DNA of 34,963 nucleotides, taken from Pseudomonadales bacterium. GTDB lineage: Bacteria > Pseudomonadota > Gammaproteobacteria > Pseudomonadales > Azotimanducaceae. The stretch is from the NCBI GenBank assembly GCA_016779385.1, contig JADHNT010000018.1, forward strand, positions 1 through 34,963, read 5' to 3'. The notes below the pieces were generated by a model. That model ran no database searches, was not told the DNA's origin, and saw only the letters and a list, made by a program, of their open reading frames with translations. Positions 25,441 to 34,398 of this stretch are shown here, one piece after another; position 1 is the stretch's first letter, and each line of letters starts with the position of its first letter. Position numbers and translations under genes: made by a program.

Positions 25441-28038
25441 ATGCTCGAAGCGTATCGCGCCCATGTCGCGGAGCGTGCCAAGGAGGGGTTGCCCCCGAAG
25501 GCGCTGTCTGCAGAACAGGTTTCCCAGCTGGTTGAGCTCTTGAAGGCGCCCCCCGCCGGGGAAGAGGCGACGCTCCTCGAGCTGCTCACGGAGCGCGTGC
25601 CCCCGGGGGTGGACGACGCGGCCTACGTGAAGGCGGCCTTCCTGGCAGACCTTGCTAAGGGCGAAGCCAGCTCTCCGCTCATTAGCGCGGAAGAGGCGGT
25701 CCGCCTGCTCGGCACCATGCTCGGCGGCTACAACATCATGCCCCTCGTGGAGCTTCTTGATCACGACACCCTCGACGACAACGCGGCCGCCGAGCTTAAG
25801 AACACCCTGCTGATGTTCGACGCCTTCCATGATGTGGCCGAACTGGCGAAGAACGGCAATGCGCACGCGAAAGCGGTGCTGAAATCCTGGGCCGACGCCG
25901 AGTGGTTTACGCGTCGGGAGGATCTCCCGGAGACCATCAAGATGGTGGTCTTCAAGGTCACCGGGGAAACGAACACGGACGATCTTTCGCCGGCGCAGGA
26001 TGCCTGGTCCCGTCCGGACATTCCGCTCCACGCCCTGGCCATGTTGAAGAATCCTCGGGAGGGCATCACCAACGCCATCGAACAGATCAACGGCCTGAAG
26101 GAAACGGGGCTCCCCGTCGCCTACGTGGGGGATGTGGTGGGAACCGGTTCTTCCCGGAAGAGCGCCACCAACTCCGTGCTTTGGCACATGGGTAATGACA
26201 TTCCCTTCGTCCCCAACAAGCGCCAGGGGGGCGTGGTGCTGGGCTCGAAGATCGCGCCGATCTTCTTCAACACCGTGGAAGATTCCGGGGCCCTGCCCAT
26301 CGAGTGCCCCGTGGACCATATGAACATGGGCGACGTTATCGTCATCAAGCCCTACGCCGGAGTGGTGGAGAACGAGGCTGGGGAAGTCATCTCCGAGTTC
26401 GCCCTGAAAACTCCGGTGCTTCTGGATGAGGTGAAGGCCGGGGGGCGCATTCCCCTGATCATCGGTCGCAGCCTCACAGAGCGGGCCCGGGAAGCCCTGG
26501 GCCTTGGTCCGAGCGAAGTTTTCCGTCGTCCGGAAAGCCCTAAGGACAGCAGCGCCGGCTTCACCCTGGCGCAAAAAATCGTGGGCCGGGCCTGTGGCCT
26601 AGCTGAAGGGCAGGGCGTACGTCCGGGTACCTACTGCGAGCCCCGCATGGGCACGGTGGGCTCCCAGGATACGACGGGCCCCATGACCCGGGACGAGCTC
26701 AAGGAGCTGGCCTGCCTGGGCTTCTCTGCGGATCTTGTGATGCAGAGCTTCTGCCACACCGCGGCCTATCCCAAGCCCGTGGATATTGAAACGCAGCACA
26801 CGCTCCCGGATTTCATCAAGAACCGCGGCGGCGTGTCCCTGCGCCCCGGGGACGGCATCATCCACAGCTGGCTGAACCGCATGCTCCTGCCGGACCAGGT
26901 GGGCACCGGCGGCGACTCCCACACCCGCTTCCCCCTAGGGATTTCCTTCCCAGCGGGCTCTGGCCTCGTTGCCTTCGCGGCGGCCCTCGGCGTCATGCCC
27001 CTGGATATGCCCGAATCCGTGCTGGTGAAGTTCACCGGGGAAATGCAGCCGGGCATCACGCTCCGGGATCTTGTGAACGCCATTCCCTACGCGGCGCTAA
27101 AGCGCGGCCTCCTGACGGTAGAGAAGAAAAGCAAGAAGAACGTCTATAACGGCCGCATCCTTGAAATTCAGGGGCTTCCGAACCTCACCGTGGAGCAGGC
27201 CTTTGAGCTCTCCGATGCCTCCGCCGAGCGTTCCGCGGGCGGCTGCACCATCGATCTGTCGGAAGAGTCCGTGGTCGAGTATCTCCGCTCCAACGTGGTG
27301 ATGCTGCGCTGGATGATCGCCAACGGCTATGGCGACGTGCGCACCCTCGAGCGGCGGGCGGAAGCCATGGAAAAGTGGCTGGCCAATCCCACCCTGCTGC
27401 GCGCTGACGAGAATGCCGAGTACGCCGAAGTCATCGAAATCAACATGTCTGAGATCACCGAGCCGCTCCTGGCGTGCCCGAACGATCCCGACGACGTGAA
27501 GCCCCTCTCGGAGGTGACGGGAACGGAAATCGAAGAGGTCTTCATCGGCTCCTGCATGACCAACATTGGTCACTTCCGGGCCGCCGGCAAGCTGCTCCAG
27601 GCCTCCGGGGAGAGCATCCCGAGCCGGCTTTGGATTGCACCGCCGACGCGCATGGACGAAAGCCAGCTCATGGAAGAGGGCTACTACAACATCTACGCCC
27701 AGGCCGGGGCGCGCACGGAAATGCCGGGCTGCAGCCTGTGCATGGGGAACCAGGCGCGGATTCGAGCGGGCTCCACCTGCGTATCAACCTCCACCCGGAA
27801 CTTCCCGAACCGGCTAGGGCAGGGGTCGAACGTCTTCCTCGCTTCGGCGGAGCTAGCGGCGGTGGCGGCCATCCTCGGCCGTCTGCCGACGAACGAGGAG
27901 TACCAAGGCTACGCGTCGAAGATTAATTCCATGGCCCCGGAGATCTACAACTACTTGAATTTCGATCAGGTGCCCGAGTTCCTGTCCGCAGCGGAGGAAG
28001 GTCGCTCCATCGCCAAGGAAATCGTGGTTTCTGCCTAG
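25441..28038 (+). CDS. acnB: Aconitate hydratase B
   Basis: The product is 865 residues, the same length as E. coli AcnB. The enzyme interconverts citrate and isocitrate in the TCA cycle; AcnB is also known as an mRNA-binding iron sensor. The N-terminal HEAT-like domain starts [13 protein letters not shown]. The swivel and catalytic domains follow, with [38 protein letters not shown] and [21 protein letters not shown]. The 4Fe-4S ligands are Cys705 ([10 protein letters not shown]) and Cys764/Cys767 (GCSLCMGNQ), each offset by five from E. coli. ATG at 25441 follows GGAGGAGAG. It ends four bases before the convergent photolyase stop and has a strong hairpin terminator. Confidence 0.98.
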   Translation: MLEAYRAHVAERAKEGLPPKALSAEQVSQLVELLKAPPAGEEATLLELLTERVPPGVDDAAYVKAAFLADLAKGEASSPLISAEEAVRLLGTMLGGYNIMPLVELLDHDTLDDNAAAELKNTLLMFDAFHDVAELAKNGNAHAKAVLKSWADAEWFTRREDLPETIKMVVFKVTGETNTDDLSPAQDAWSRPDIPLHALAMLKNPREGITNAIEQINGLKETGLPVAYVGDVVGTGSSRKSATNSVLWHMGNDIPFVPNKRQGGVVLGSKIAPIFFNTVEDSGALPIECPVDHMNMGDVIVIKPYAGVVENEAGEVISEFALKTPVLLDEVKAGGRIPLIIGRSLTERAREALGLGPSEVFRRPESPKDSSAGFTLAQKIVGRACGLAEGQGVRPGTYCEPRMGTVGSQDTTGPMTRDELKELACLGFSADLVMQSFCHTAAYPKPVDIETQHTLPDFIKNRGGVSLRPGDGIIHSWLNRMLLPDQVGTGGDSHTRFPLGISFPAGSGLVAFAAALGVMPLDMPESVLVKFTGEMQPGITLRDLVNAIPYAALKRGLLTVEKKSKKNVYNGRILEIQGLPNLTVEQAFELSDASAERSAGGCTIDLSEESVVEYLRSNVVMLRWMIANGYGDVRTLERRAEAMEKWLANPTLLRADENAEYAEVIEINMSEITEPLLACPNDPDDVKPLSEVTGTEIEEVFIGSCMTNIGHFRAAGKLLQASGESIPSRLWIAPPTRMDESQLMEEGYYNIYAQAGARTEMPGCSLCMGNQARIRAGSTCVSTSTRNFPNRLGQGSNVFLASAELAAVAAILGRLPTNEEYQGYASKINSMAPEIYNYLNFDQVPEFLSAAEEGRSIAKEIVVSA

Positions 28039-28041
28039 GGC

Positions 28042-29616
28042 CTAAAATAGCTCGCCCTGAAACGGCCCCTCTTGAGGGGCCGTTTTTAGTTTGGGCCGGG
28101 GATTTTGCCCCCAGTTTTTCCTGCTGCCGTGGGCCATCAGCACGCGGCGACTTTCTTGCCGGCTGGCTTCCTGACGCTGGGCGCCCCCCATGCGGGCCCG
28201 GGCGCTGCGGGCGGCCTGGGTGGCGTCCACGAGGGGCCGGGGATAGGCCGGGTTCGCCCTGAGCGCCTCGGGTCCCGGGGCGCGAAGACGCACCCCCGCT
28301 TGCGCCAAGCGCCGGGCGGATAAAAGCCAGGGCTGGTGAATTTCATCATCGCGCAGGGGCGCGAGCTCCGGCACAAAGGCGCGAATGAAGGTCCCCCTGG
28401 GATCCAGCCGCTGTCCCTGGAGTAGGGGGTTATAGATGCGCAGGGCGTTGATGCCCGTCACCCCGGACTGCATTTGAAGCTGGCTGATGTGGATGCCCGG
28501 CTCGTAATCGATAAATTGCCGGGCCAGGGGGTGGTTGAGGTCCCGCCAGTCGATCCAGAGGTGGTAAGCCGCCACGGACACGAGCATGGCCCGCATGCGG
28601 AAGTTGATCCAACCCCAATGCTGAAGCGCGCGCATGGCTGCATCCACAAAGGGCCAGCCCGTTTGCCCTCGCAGCCAGGCGTCAAGGGCGTCGCTAGGCC
28701 CCTGGGGGCGCAGGGTATCGAGGGCCCGGTTAAAGCTCATGGTCTCGAGCGCCGGCTCCGCTTCTAGCTTCTGAATAAAATGGCAATGCCAATGGAGTCG
28801 AGCTTCAAAGGCGCTCCGGGCCCTAGGAGAGAGGGCCGGGGCCTGCTCTGGCTGTTTCTTCGCCGCCCGCACCCGTTGCACGACGCGGCGCAGGGACAGG
28901 CTGCCCCAGGCCAGATGATGGGAAAGGCGAGAGCCGCTGTGCACCGCTTGGGATGGGGCAGACATGCGTCGGTGATAGTCCGCCCCCGCGTCCTCTAGGA
29001 ACTCGGTCAGGCGCGCCTGGGCGGCGTGTTCCCCCGCTGCCAGGGGGGCTCCGCGGTGGGGAACGGCGGGATGAAAGGCGCTCGCCGGGAGATTCCGGAA
29101 CAGCTGGGTCCAGGGCTCCGCCGGGGCGGGCGGACCCGGTACTTGGGCCGGCGCGGGGCACGTCGGGCCGGTCATGTGCCCCTCCCAGCCGCGGCTAAAG
29201 CGGTTTCGGTTCCGAAGGCCCCGGGTTACGCCAAAGGTTTGATGCTCCCCCCAGGGAATGCCCTGGCCCCGGCACCAGGCGCTGACCGCGCGATCCCGGG
29301 CGTAGGTCCAGCTATTCCCCGTTTCCTCGTGGCTTTCGAGGTGAGTCATGCCCTCGTTGCGTCGAAGATCTTCAAGCACTGCGACTGCGTCGCCTTCCCG
29401 CACCCAAAGTCCCGCGCCCCGAGCGCGAAGGTCCTGATCGAGGGCGCTTAAGCTCGCTTCAATAAAACGTGCATGCTGAAGGTCAAGGTCGCCCTGCCGC
29501 CAAAGGTCCGGTTCAAGGATATAGAGGGGGAGCACGGGGCCCCGGGCCAGGGCGGCCTGAAGGGCTTCGTGATCGTCGAGGCGCAGATCGCGCTTGAACC
29601 AGAGGACCGTGAGCAC
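28042..29616 (-). CDS. Cryptochrome/deoxyribodipyrimidine photolyase family protein
   Basis: The product is about 524 residues. GTG at 29616 is chosen because the family begins at LTVLWFKRDLRLDDHEAL; an ATG at 29661 adds 15 atypical residues and neither has a strong ribosome-binding site. The N-terminal antenna domain (VLPLYILEPDLW) is followed by the FAD-binding helical domain: HLAWGSLSLRRVVQRVR, QTGWPFVDAAMRALQHWGWI with NFRMRAMLVSVAAYHLW, then DYEPGIHISQLQMQSG and RIYNPLLQGQRLDP. These enzymes repair UV-induced pyrimidine dimers using light, or act as photoreceptors; the two cannot be separated here. After the fold ends there is a basic tail of about 70 residues including MAHGSRKNWG. It diverges from the DUF2237 gene. 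Confidence 0.92.
   Translation of the reverse strand: MLTVLWFKRDLRLDDHEALQAALARGPVLPLYILEPDLWRQGDLDLQHARFIEASLSALDQDLRARGAGLWVREGDAVAVLEDLRRNEGMTHLESHEETGNSWTYARDRAVSAWCRGQGIPWGEHQTFGVTRGLRNRNRFSRGWEGHMTGPTCPAPAQVPGPPAPAEPWTQLFRNLPASAFHPAVPHRGAPLAAGEHAAQARLTEFLEDAGADYHRRMSAPSQAVHSGSRLSHHLAWGSLSLRRVVQRVRAAKKQPEQAPALSPRARSAFEARLHWHCHFIQKLEAEPALETMSFNRALDTLRPQGPSDALDAWLRGQTGWPFVDAAMRALQHWGWINFRMRAMLVSVAAYHLWIDWRDLNHPLARQFIDYEPGIHISQLQMQSGVTGINALRIYNPLLQGQRLDPRGTFIRAFVPELAPLRDDEIHQPWLLSARRLAQAGVRLRAPGPEALRANPAYPRPLVDATQAARSARARMGGAQRQEASRQESRRVLMAHGSRKNWGQNPRPKLKTAPQEGPFQGELF
28060..28086 (+). terminator. Rho-independent terminator of acnB, inside the photolyase 3' end
   Basis: AAACGGCCCCT (28060-28070) pairs with AGGGGCCGTTT (28075-28085) around a CTTG loop, followed by T residues. 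It sits 22 bases past the acnB stop. The same bases encode the last residues of the opposing photolyase gene, so the hairpin is also coding DNA. Confidence 0.88.
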
Positions 29617-29726
29617 GGCAAAGCTCGCTATTGTCTGACGCGCCCGCGACTGCGGTAGCATGCCATGGCGTGCCAGCGCAGCCTAGAAACGACGGCATCG
29701 AGCAACGATCAGGAGGGAGACGGTCT

Positions 29727-30134
29727 ATGGCCTATGACAGCAGTGGCGCAGGGGGCGGCGGGGCGCGAAACGTGCTCGGAGGGCCGCTGCGGTTGTGCTC
29801 TGAGGCGCCTCTCACCGGCTTCTACCGCGATGGCTGTTGCCACACGGGCCCGGAGGATCTCGGGCGCCACGTGGTGTGCGCCGTTATGACCGAGGCCTTC
29901 TTGCAGTTCTCCAGTGCCGTAGGGAACGATCTACAAACGCCCCGCCCCGAATTTGCCTTCCCGGGGCTCCGCCCCGGGGATCGGTGGTGCCTCTGCGCCG
30001 ATCGCTGGCGGGAAGCGGACGAGGCGGGCTGTGCTCCGCAGGTGGTGCTGGCGGCGACGCACCAGAATGCCCTGGCTCGCATTGATCGGGCCCGGCTCCT
30101 GGCCCTGGCGGTGGACGCCCCGGCCCAGGGTTAG
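29727..30134 (+). CDS. DUF2237 family protein
   Basis: The product is 135 residues. ATG at 29727 follows AGGAGGGAG; an earlier ATG at 29631 lacks a site and lies outside the conserved part. Nearly the whole protein matches DUF2237: ARNVLGGPLRLCSEAPLTGF, YRDGCCHTGPEDLGRHVVC, GNDLQTPRPEFAFPGLRPGD and RWCLCADRWREA. Six conserved cysteines (24, 37, 38, 51, 88, 90) hint at metal binding or disulfides, but no function is established. There is no signal peptide. It diverges from the photolyase gene across 110 bases and overlaps the end of the next gene on the opposite strand. Confidence 0.92.
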   Translation: MAYDSSGAGGGGARNVLGGPLRLCSEAPLTGFYRDGCCHTGPEDLGRHVVCAVMTEAFLQFSSAVGNDLQTPRPEFAFPGLRPGDRWCLCADRWREADEAGCAPQVVLAATHQNALARIDRARLLALAVDAPAQG

Positions 30135-31576
30135 GGTCGGGGATAGAGCGCGGCGACGTTTACCGGGCCCCCGGAGGCCTGCGCGACGCTGGCGTGGTGA
30201 CGCTCGAAGGCTCGAGCGTCCGAGAGCCCGCAGGCGTGGGCCAGCTGCTCTACTTCCTTCACTAGGTTCCTGTGGTAGTGAGCGACCCGTTCGGCCTTGT
30301 CGCTTGGCACCAGGCCTCGCTGGAGCCGGGGATCGTGGGTGGTGATGCCCGTGGGGCAGGTGTTTTGGTTACACTGAAGGGCCTGAATGCAGCCAAGGGA
30401 GAACATGAAACCCCGGGCCGTCACGCACACGTCGGCGCCGAGGCACAGGGCAAAGGCGACGTCCGTGGGGGTAATGAGTTTTCCCGAGGCGATCAGCCGG
30501 ATCCGATCCCGGAGCCCCGCTGCCCGGAGGGCGTTGTCCACCAGGGGCAGGCTGTCCCGCAGCAGCAGGCCCACGTCATCGAGCAGCCCCATGGGCGCGG
30601 CCCCCGTGCCCCCGTCGCCGCAGTCTAGGCTGAGGAAATCGGGGGCGCTCTCGAGGCCCCGGCGCTTAATCTCATCGCAGAAAATTTGGAGCCAAGCGTC
30701 GCTGCCGAGGACGAATTTCAGCCCCGTGGGTTTTCCCGTGATCTCCCGCACCCGAGTCACAAAGTCCAGGCAACTGGGGACGTCGGTAATTTCCGGATGG
30801 CGGTTTGGAGAGAGGGAATCCCGGCCCTCGGGGATGCCCCGGACCCGAGCAATGGTTTGGGTGACCTTCGCCCCCGGGAGCACCCCGCCCTTTCCGGGTT
30901 TAGCGCCCTGGGACAGCTTGACCTCAAACATGCGCACCTGCCGGTGCTGGGCTAGGGCGGCGAGCTTGGCTTCGTCAAGGCGCCCCTCTGCCGTCCGCAC
31001 ACCGTACTTGGCCGTACCCATCTGAAATACGATGTCCGCGCCGCTTTCCAGGTGCAGCGGGGCAAGGCCCCCTTCCCCCGTGTTCACCCAGCAGCCGGCC
31101 TTGGCGGCGCCGAGGCCCAGGGCGCGGATGGCGACGTCGGAAAGGGCGCCGTAGCTCATGCCTGACATGTGGAAAAAACTCTTGGCTTCATAGGGCTGGC
31201 GGCATCCGGGGCCAAAGGTGAGGGGCGGGGTTTCCTGGCATTCCTCATCGAGGCGGGCGAAGGGGGCGTTGAGAAAGCGAACCGTACCTGGCGTGGCGGC
31301 GATTTTAGTGCTGCCGAAGGCCACCGTGTTATCGAGGTTCTTCGCCGCCCGGTAGACCCAGCTTCGCTGGGCGCGGTTGAAGGGCATTTCCTCCCGGTCC
31401 ATGGCGAAAAAATACTGCCGCAGAAAGATGCCGAGATGTTCGAGCTGATAGCGGGCTCGCCCCAGCACGGGGTAGTTCCGAAGTAGGGTATGGGCTGTTT
31501 GCTGCCTATCTTGCAAATAGGCCTTGAGGAGAAGGGCCGCGCCAATAAGTAGGCCAAGCCAGAGCACCGTGCTCAT
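30131..31576 (-). CDS. FMN-binding glutamate synthase-like protein
   Basis: The product is 481 residues. One N-terminal membrane helix (about 4-20, TVLWLGLLIGAALLLKAYL) precedes a glutamate-synthase central barrel. Visible marks are FHMSGMSYGALSDVAIRALG, WVNTGEGGLAPLH, FEVKLSQGAKPGKGGVLPG, LSLDCGDGGTGAAPMGL and, near residues 392-405, the cysteine cluster CIQALQCNQNTCPTGI, which binds a 3Fe-4S centre in GltB. It lacks the amidotransferase domain, so it is not a complete glutamate synthase; membrane-tethered relatives are common and their reaction is not established. ATG at 31576. The MFS transporter gene lies 17 bases upstream in the same direction. Confidence 0.9.
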   Translation of the reverse strand: MSTVLWLGLLIGAALLLKAYLQDRQQTAHTLLRNYPVLGRARYQLEHLGIFLRQYFFAMDREEMPFNRAQRSWVYRAAKNLDNTVAFGSTKIAATPGTVRFLNAPFARLDEECQETPPLTFGPGCRQPYEAKSFFHMSGMSYGALSDVAIRALGLGAAKAGCWVNTGEGGLAPLHLESGADIVFQMGTAKYGVRTAEGRLDEAKLAALAQHRQVRMFEVKLSQGAKPGKGGVLPGAKVTQTIARVRGIPEGRDSLSPNRHPEITDVPSCLDFVTRVREITGKPTGLKFVLGSDAWLQIFCDEIKRRGLESAPDFLSLDCGDGGTGAAPMGLLDDVGLLLRDSLPLVDNALRAAGLRDRIRLIASGKLITPTDVAFALCLGADVCVTARGFMFSLGCIQALQCNQNTCPTGITTHDPRLQRGLVPSDKAERVAHYHRNLVKEVEQLAHACGLSDARAFERHHASVAQASGGPVNVAALYPRP

Positions 31577-31593
31577 GGGTTCACAATCCTTCG

Positions 31594-32880
31594 TTAAGGC
31601 TGGGCGCCATCGGAGGCATAGCCCGAGGGCGCGTTTACCCGATCATCATCCGCCGATTCCGCACGCGGGTCGAGTTCAAGCCCCGCGGGCGTGAGACTCG
31701 CGGCGAGGACGAATTGTTCCGTTTCTTCCAGCACCGGCCGGGGTTTTTGTTGCCGCTGCTGGGCAAGGCCAAGGGCAAAGAGCAGCAGGGCCGCCCCGCT
31801 AAACCACCACAGCCCCTCGGGTCCGACGAGGTGCATGGCGTAGGCGGCGAGGGGTGCGCCCAGGGCCGAGGTGGCGCCGTAGGTGAGCAGTAGGCTCGTT
31901 CCGACCATCACGAACTGGGAGGGTTCGGCGCGATCGTTCGCATGGGCATTGCAAACGGCGTAGAGGGTGAGCACAAAGCCCCCCCAGAGCGTGCTGAGGG
32001 CGATGACCAATGCTGGGCGCGTTGCTTCGGAAAAAAGGGCCAGGGCAAAGGCTGTGCCGGCGCCGGCCAAGCAGGAGAACAGGAGGACCAAGCGTCGATC
32101 CAGATGATCAGACAGGCGCCCCAGGGGGTATTGGAATAGGGCTGCGCCGAGGGTGGCTCCGCTAATGACCCAGGTTACCGCCTGCGTATCGAGCCCTAGG
32201 GTCCGCCCAAACACTGGGCCGAGGGCCCAGAAGCTTCCCGTGATCAGGCCCAGCATGGCCGCGCCCCCGAGGCCCACGGGGCTGATGCGCCAGAGGGCGC
32301 GCAGGTCCAACTGCACGTCGGCCAGGGGTGCCGGGGCCGTGGCCCCGGACAGGGAGACGGGGATGACCGCAAGGGACAGGAGTACCGCGGCGCTGGCGAA
32401 GAGCATGGGGTCCTGGGCGGGCGCCAAGTTCACCGCCTGCTGGCCAAGAATGATCATCACGAGATTGATGATGGTGTAGACGGATAGGAGAGCCCCCCGG
32501 TTATCGCTCGAGGCCCGCTCGTTCAGCCAGCTTTCGATGATCATATAGAGGCCCGACATGCACACCCCGGTAGCGGCCCTCAGGAGCGTCCAGCTGATGA
32601 CCTCGGGCACCATGGGGAACAGGAGCACGAGGGCAGAGAAGGCGCTTGAGAGCACGGCAAAGCTGCGGATATGCCCGACCTGCCGCACGACCCTTGGGGT
32701 AAGCAGGCAGCCGCCGACAAAGCCCACAAAATAGGCGGAGCCGGTGATGGCGATGGCGCCGTCGCTGAAGCCTTCGGCCACGGCTCGGAGGGGCAGGACG
32801 GTGAAAGAGAGTCCGTGACCCACCAATAGGAGCGCGTCCGAAAGCAGCAGGGCTGCGACGGGTAGAAGCATGGCGGGCAT
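31594..32880 (-). CDS. MFS transporter, YcaD-like
   Basis: The product is 428 residues (425 if the second ATG at 32871 is used). It has the twelve hydrophobic helices of a major facilitator. GVCMSGLYMIIESWLNERAS near residue 107-126 and a loop FQYPLGRLSDHLDRR in the second half match the YcaD branch, whose substrates are unknown. After the last helix (about residue 375) there is a 55-residue hydrophilic tail rich in Glu, Asp and Ala. It probably shares a transcript with the glutamate synthase-like gene 17 bases downstream. Confidence 0.9.
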   Translation of the reverse strand: MPAMLLPVAALLLSDALLLVGHGLSFTVLPLRAVAEGFSDGAIAITGSAYFVGFVGGCLLTPRVVRQVGHIRSFAVLSSAFSALVLLFPMVPEVISWTLLRAATGVCMSGLYMIIESWLNERASSDNRGALLSVYTIINLVMIILGQQAVNLAPAQDPMLFASAAVLLSLAVIPVSLSGATAPAPLADVQLDLRALWRISPVGLGGAAMLGLITGSFWALGPVFGRTLGLDTQAVTWVISGATLGAALFQYPLGRLSDHLDRRLVLLFSCLAGAGTAFALALFSEATRPALVIALSTLWGGFVLTLYAVCNAHANDRAEPSQFVMVGTSLLLTYGATSALGAPLAAYAMHLVGPEGLWWFSGAALLLFALGLAQQRQQKPRPVLEETEQFVLAASLTPAGLELDPRAESADDDRVNAPSGYASDGAQP

Positions 32881-32911
32881 GGGGGCGACTCACGCAATGA
32901 GGGAGCAAGAG

Positions 32912-33682
32912 CTATTCTGGCGGTGCCTCGTGAATCGTGTCTGAATAAATCAGCGCCCGGCCTGCTTCCTGAGCTAAAACGAAGCTGGGCTTACGCACCT
33001 CGAAGAAGGGGGATAGGTCGAAATCCCGGGGCGCGACGAGGGAATGGTGACGCGCTTGAAGGGGGAGGGGTTCGCCTCGGCGGAGGGCCACCGCGTCTAG
33101 GAGCTCAGGCAGAATGGGGTAGACCTGGGACTGGAAAGCTTCGGCGATGAGGGTGGAGCAAATGGCGCGGGTCGGGTCTCCGGAACCGAGGGTGATCAGC
33201 CGACGGCGCCAGGGAGAGGGCACGGGGGGCACGGGGAGAAGGTAGCGGGCCAGATCGACGATATTCCGCAGATCGTACTGGTGCCCAAGGCGGGCCAGGG
33301 CGTGATCCACAACGGCCTTGCGCTGCGTCGCATCGAGTCCCCAGGGGCGGCAAATACGCACGTTGCTGCCGAGATAGTGGGCCGCAGGGACGCAGCGGAC
33401 CCCTTCCTTTACGTCGGCTTCCACCAGATGTACCGCATCCTTCGGTCCGGGATGGGGGCCCAGCACAAGCGCCGCATGGGACCAGGTGGACTGGGTAAGG
33501 TACTTGATGGCCGTGGAAATGCGGCTGCTGCCCTCCACGAGCAGCACATCCCCCGTTTCCAAATAGGGAAGCCAGGAGCCCAGCCCGGAAACTGGGGCGG
33601 CGCCCTTGCCGGGCCGGGGAACGGTCAGAAAATGGGCAAGCCGCCCCCCCGCACGCTCAAGCCACTGTCCCCGTCCTGCCAT
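32912..33682 (-). CDS. YiiX/NlpC-like permuted papain-fold hydrolase
   Basis: The product is 256 residues. GGGGAAGG precedes the ATG at 33682. The core resembles the YaeF/YiiX (C92) permuted NlpC/P60 group: GDVLLVEGSSRISTAIKYLT, then WSHAALVLG with the catalytic His near residue 68, HLVEAD with an acidic residue, GHQYDLRNIVDLARYL, and AICSTLIAEAFQ with the nucleophilic Cys near residue 171. In permuted members the His comes before the Cys, as here. Possible activities are amide hydrolysis in lipids or peptides or transacylation. No signal peptide or lipobox is visible. Its first 26 bases overlap the end of the upstream Lon-like frame. Confidence 0.82.
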   Translation of the reverse strand: MAGRGQWLERAGGRLAHFLTVPRPGKGAAPVSGLGSWLPYLETGDVLLVEGSSRISTAIKYLTQSTWSHAALVLGPHPGPKDAVHLVEADVKEGVRCVPAAHYLGSNVRICRPWGLDATQRKAVVDHALARLGHQYDLRNIVDLARYLLPVPPVPSPWRRRLITLGSGDPTRAICSTLIAEAFQSQVYPILPELLDAVALRRGEPLPLQARHHSLVAPRDFDLSPFFEVRKPSFVLAQEAGRALIYSDTIHEAPPE

Positions 33683-33917
33683 GGTGCCTTCCCCGCTTCG
33701 CCAAGGATCCTCCCTTGAATCGGGAGGGAAAGACGAGCTTAGCGACTTCTTCGAAGCGGCTCACGTAGTGATTGGTGAGCCCTCGGGTCGCGGCAGCGCG
33801 GAGGGGCTTCACATCCCGAGCATTGGCGGCGAGCAGGATAACCGTCTTCACCCCTTCCCGCTGCGCCGCCATGAGCTTGTCCTCGGCCAGGTATCCCGAA
33901 AGGGTGGTGGGCTCCAT
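33657..33917 (-). pseudogene. Fragment resembling the C-terminal end of Lon protease
   Basis: This is an open frame of 86 residues with no ribosome-binding site at its ATG (33917). The segment MEPTTLSGYLAEDKLMAAQR and the following EGVKTVILLAANARDV align by eye with the end of Lon proteases, which read roughly TLSG-VLPVGG-KEK-LAA-RAGIKTV. About five residues of the VGG-K stretch, with the catalytic lysine, are missing. The catalytic serine region is also absent, because a DUF6482 gene lies immediately upstream. The same frame continues back to that gene's stop at 33969. It is most likely a remnant, but a small non-catalytic Lon-like adaptor cannot be excluded. Only moderate confidence in the homology. 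Confidence 0.45.
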
Positions 33918-33968
33918 GCGATAGAGCAGGGGGGCGGGATATGGGGGTGGGAGGCGGCGCTTAAAGGG

Positions 33969-34271
33969 TCAGACGGCGGAAAAGCGCAGGGGCGTGCGCA
34001 GGGGCGCCGGGGGCGGGCCGTCATCGCCGCGGCCGATCATCTCGTCGTAGGGGGAGTGGTGACGCAGCCAGCCCTCTCGAAGGCCCAGGGCGTGGAGGGC
34101 CCGGCCCGCGGCGTGGGCGCTGGGGAAGGACGCCGCCGCACCGTCGGCGTCGCGCTTTTTCAAGGGCTCGTCGTTAATGAGCGCGAGGTAGATCACGCCA
34201 TCAAGGGAAAGGATCTCTGCGTTGACCGCCTCCCCGCAGGCGACGGCCTTTCGGACCCATCGGTAATCCAT
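33969..34271 (-). CDS. DUF6482 family small protein
   Basis: The product is 100 residues. ATG at 34271 follows AAGGA at a good distance; the longer frame to 34535 is antisense to thrS and is rejected. The pattern EILSLDGVIYLALI, followed by LRHHSPYDEMIG and PLRTPLRF at the end, matches a small gammaproteobacterial family (DUF6482) with a conserved DEM(I/C)G motif. The function is unknown; there is no signal peptide or membrane helix. It diverges from thrS across 127 bases. The frame after its stop continues without another stop into the Lon-like fragment. Confidence 0.75.
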   Translation of the reverse strand: MDYRWVRKAVACGEAVNAEILSLDGVIYLALINDEPLKKRDADGAAASFPSAHAAGRALHALGLREGWLRHHSPYDEMIGRGDDGPPPAPLRTPLRFSAV

Positions 34272-34398
34272 GAGCTGATCCTTGGCGGCGCATCGGGAGG
34301 AAGCGCAGCGATAATCGAGGGGGCCCGCGTAGCGGTGGCATAATAGGGGCTGAGCGCTATGATGCAACGCCAGCGCACCACCAGACCAGCGAGGACCT

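Noticed and set aside
25381-26574. - strand open frame of 397 codons
   Set aside because: Antisense to acnB and its promoter region; His/Arg/Gly-rich without motifs.
29617-29661. Alternative photolyase start at ATG 29661
   Set aside because: The added residues are not part of the family pattern and no ribosome-binding site precedes the ATG, so GTG at 29616 was preferred, with reservation.
34272-34398. CATAAT and TATGAT -10-like hexamers upstream of thrS
   Set aside because: No matching -35 at 16-18 bases; hexamers of this quality occur by chance. No T-box leader structure was seen either.
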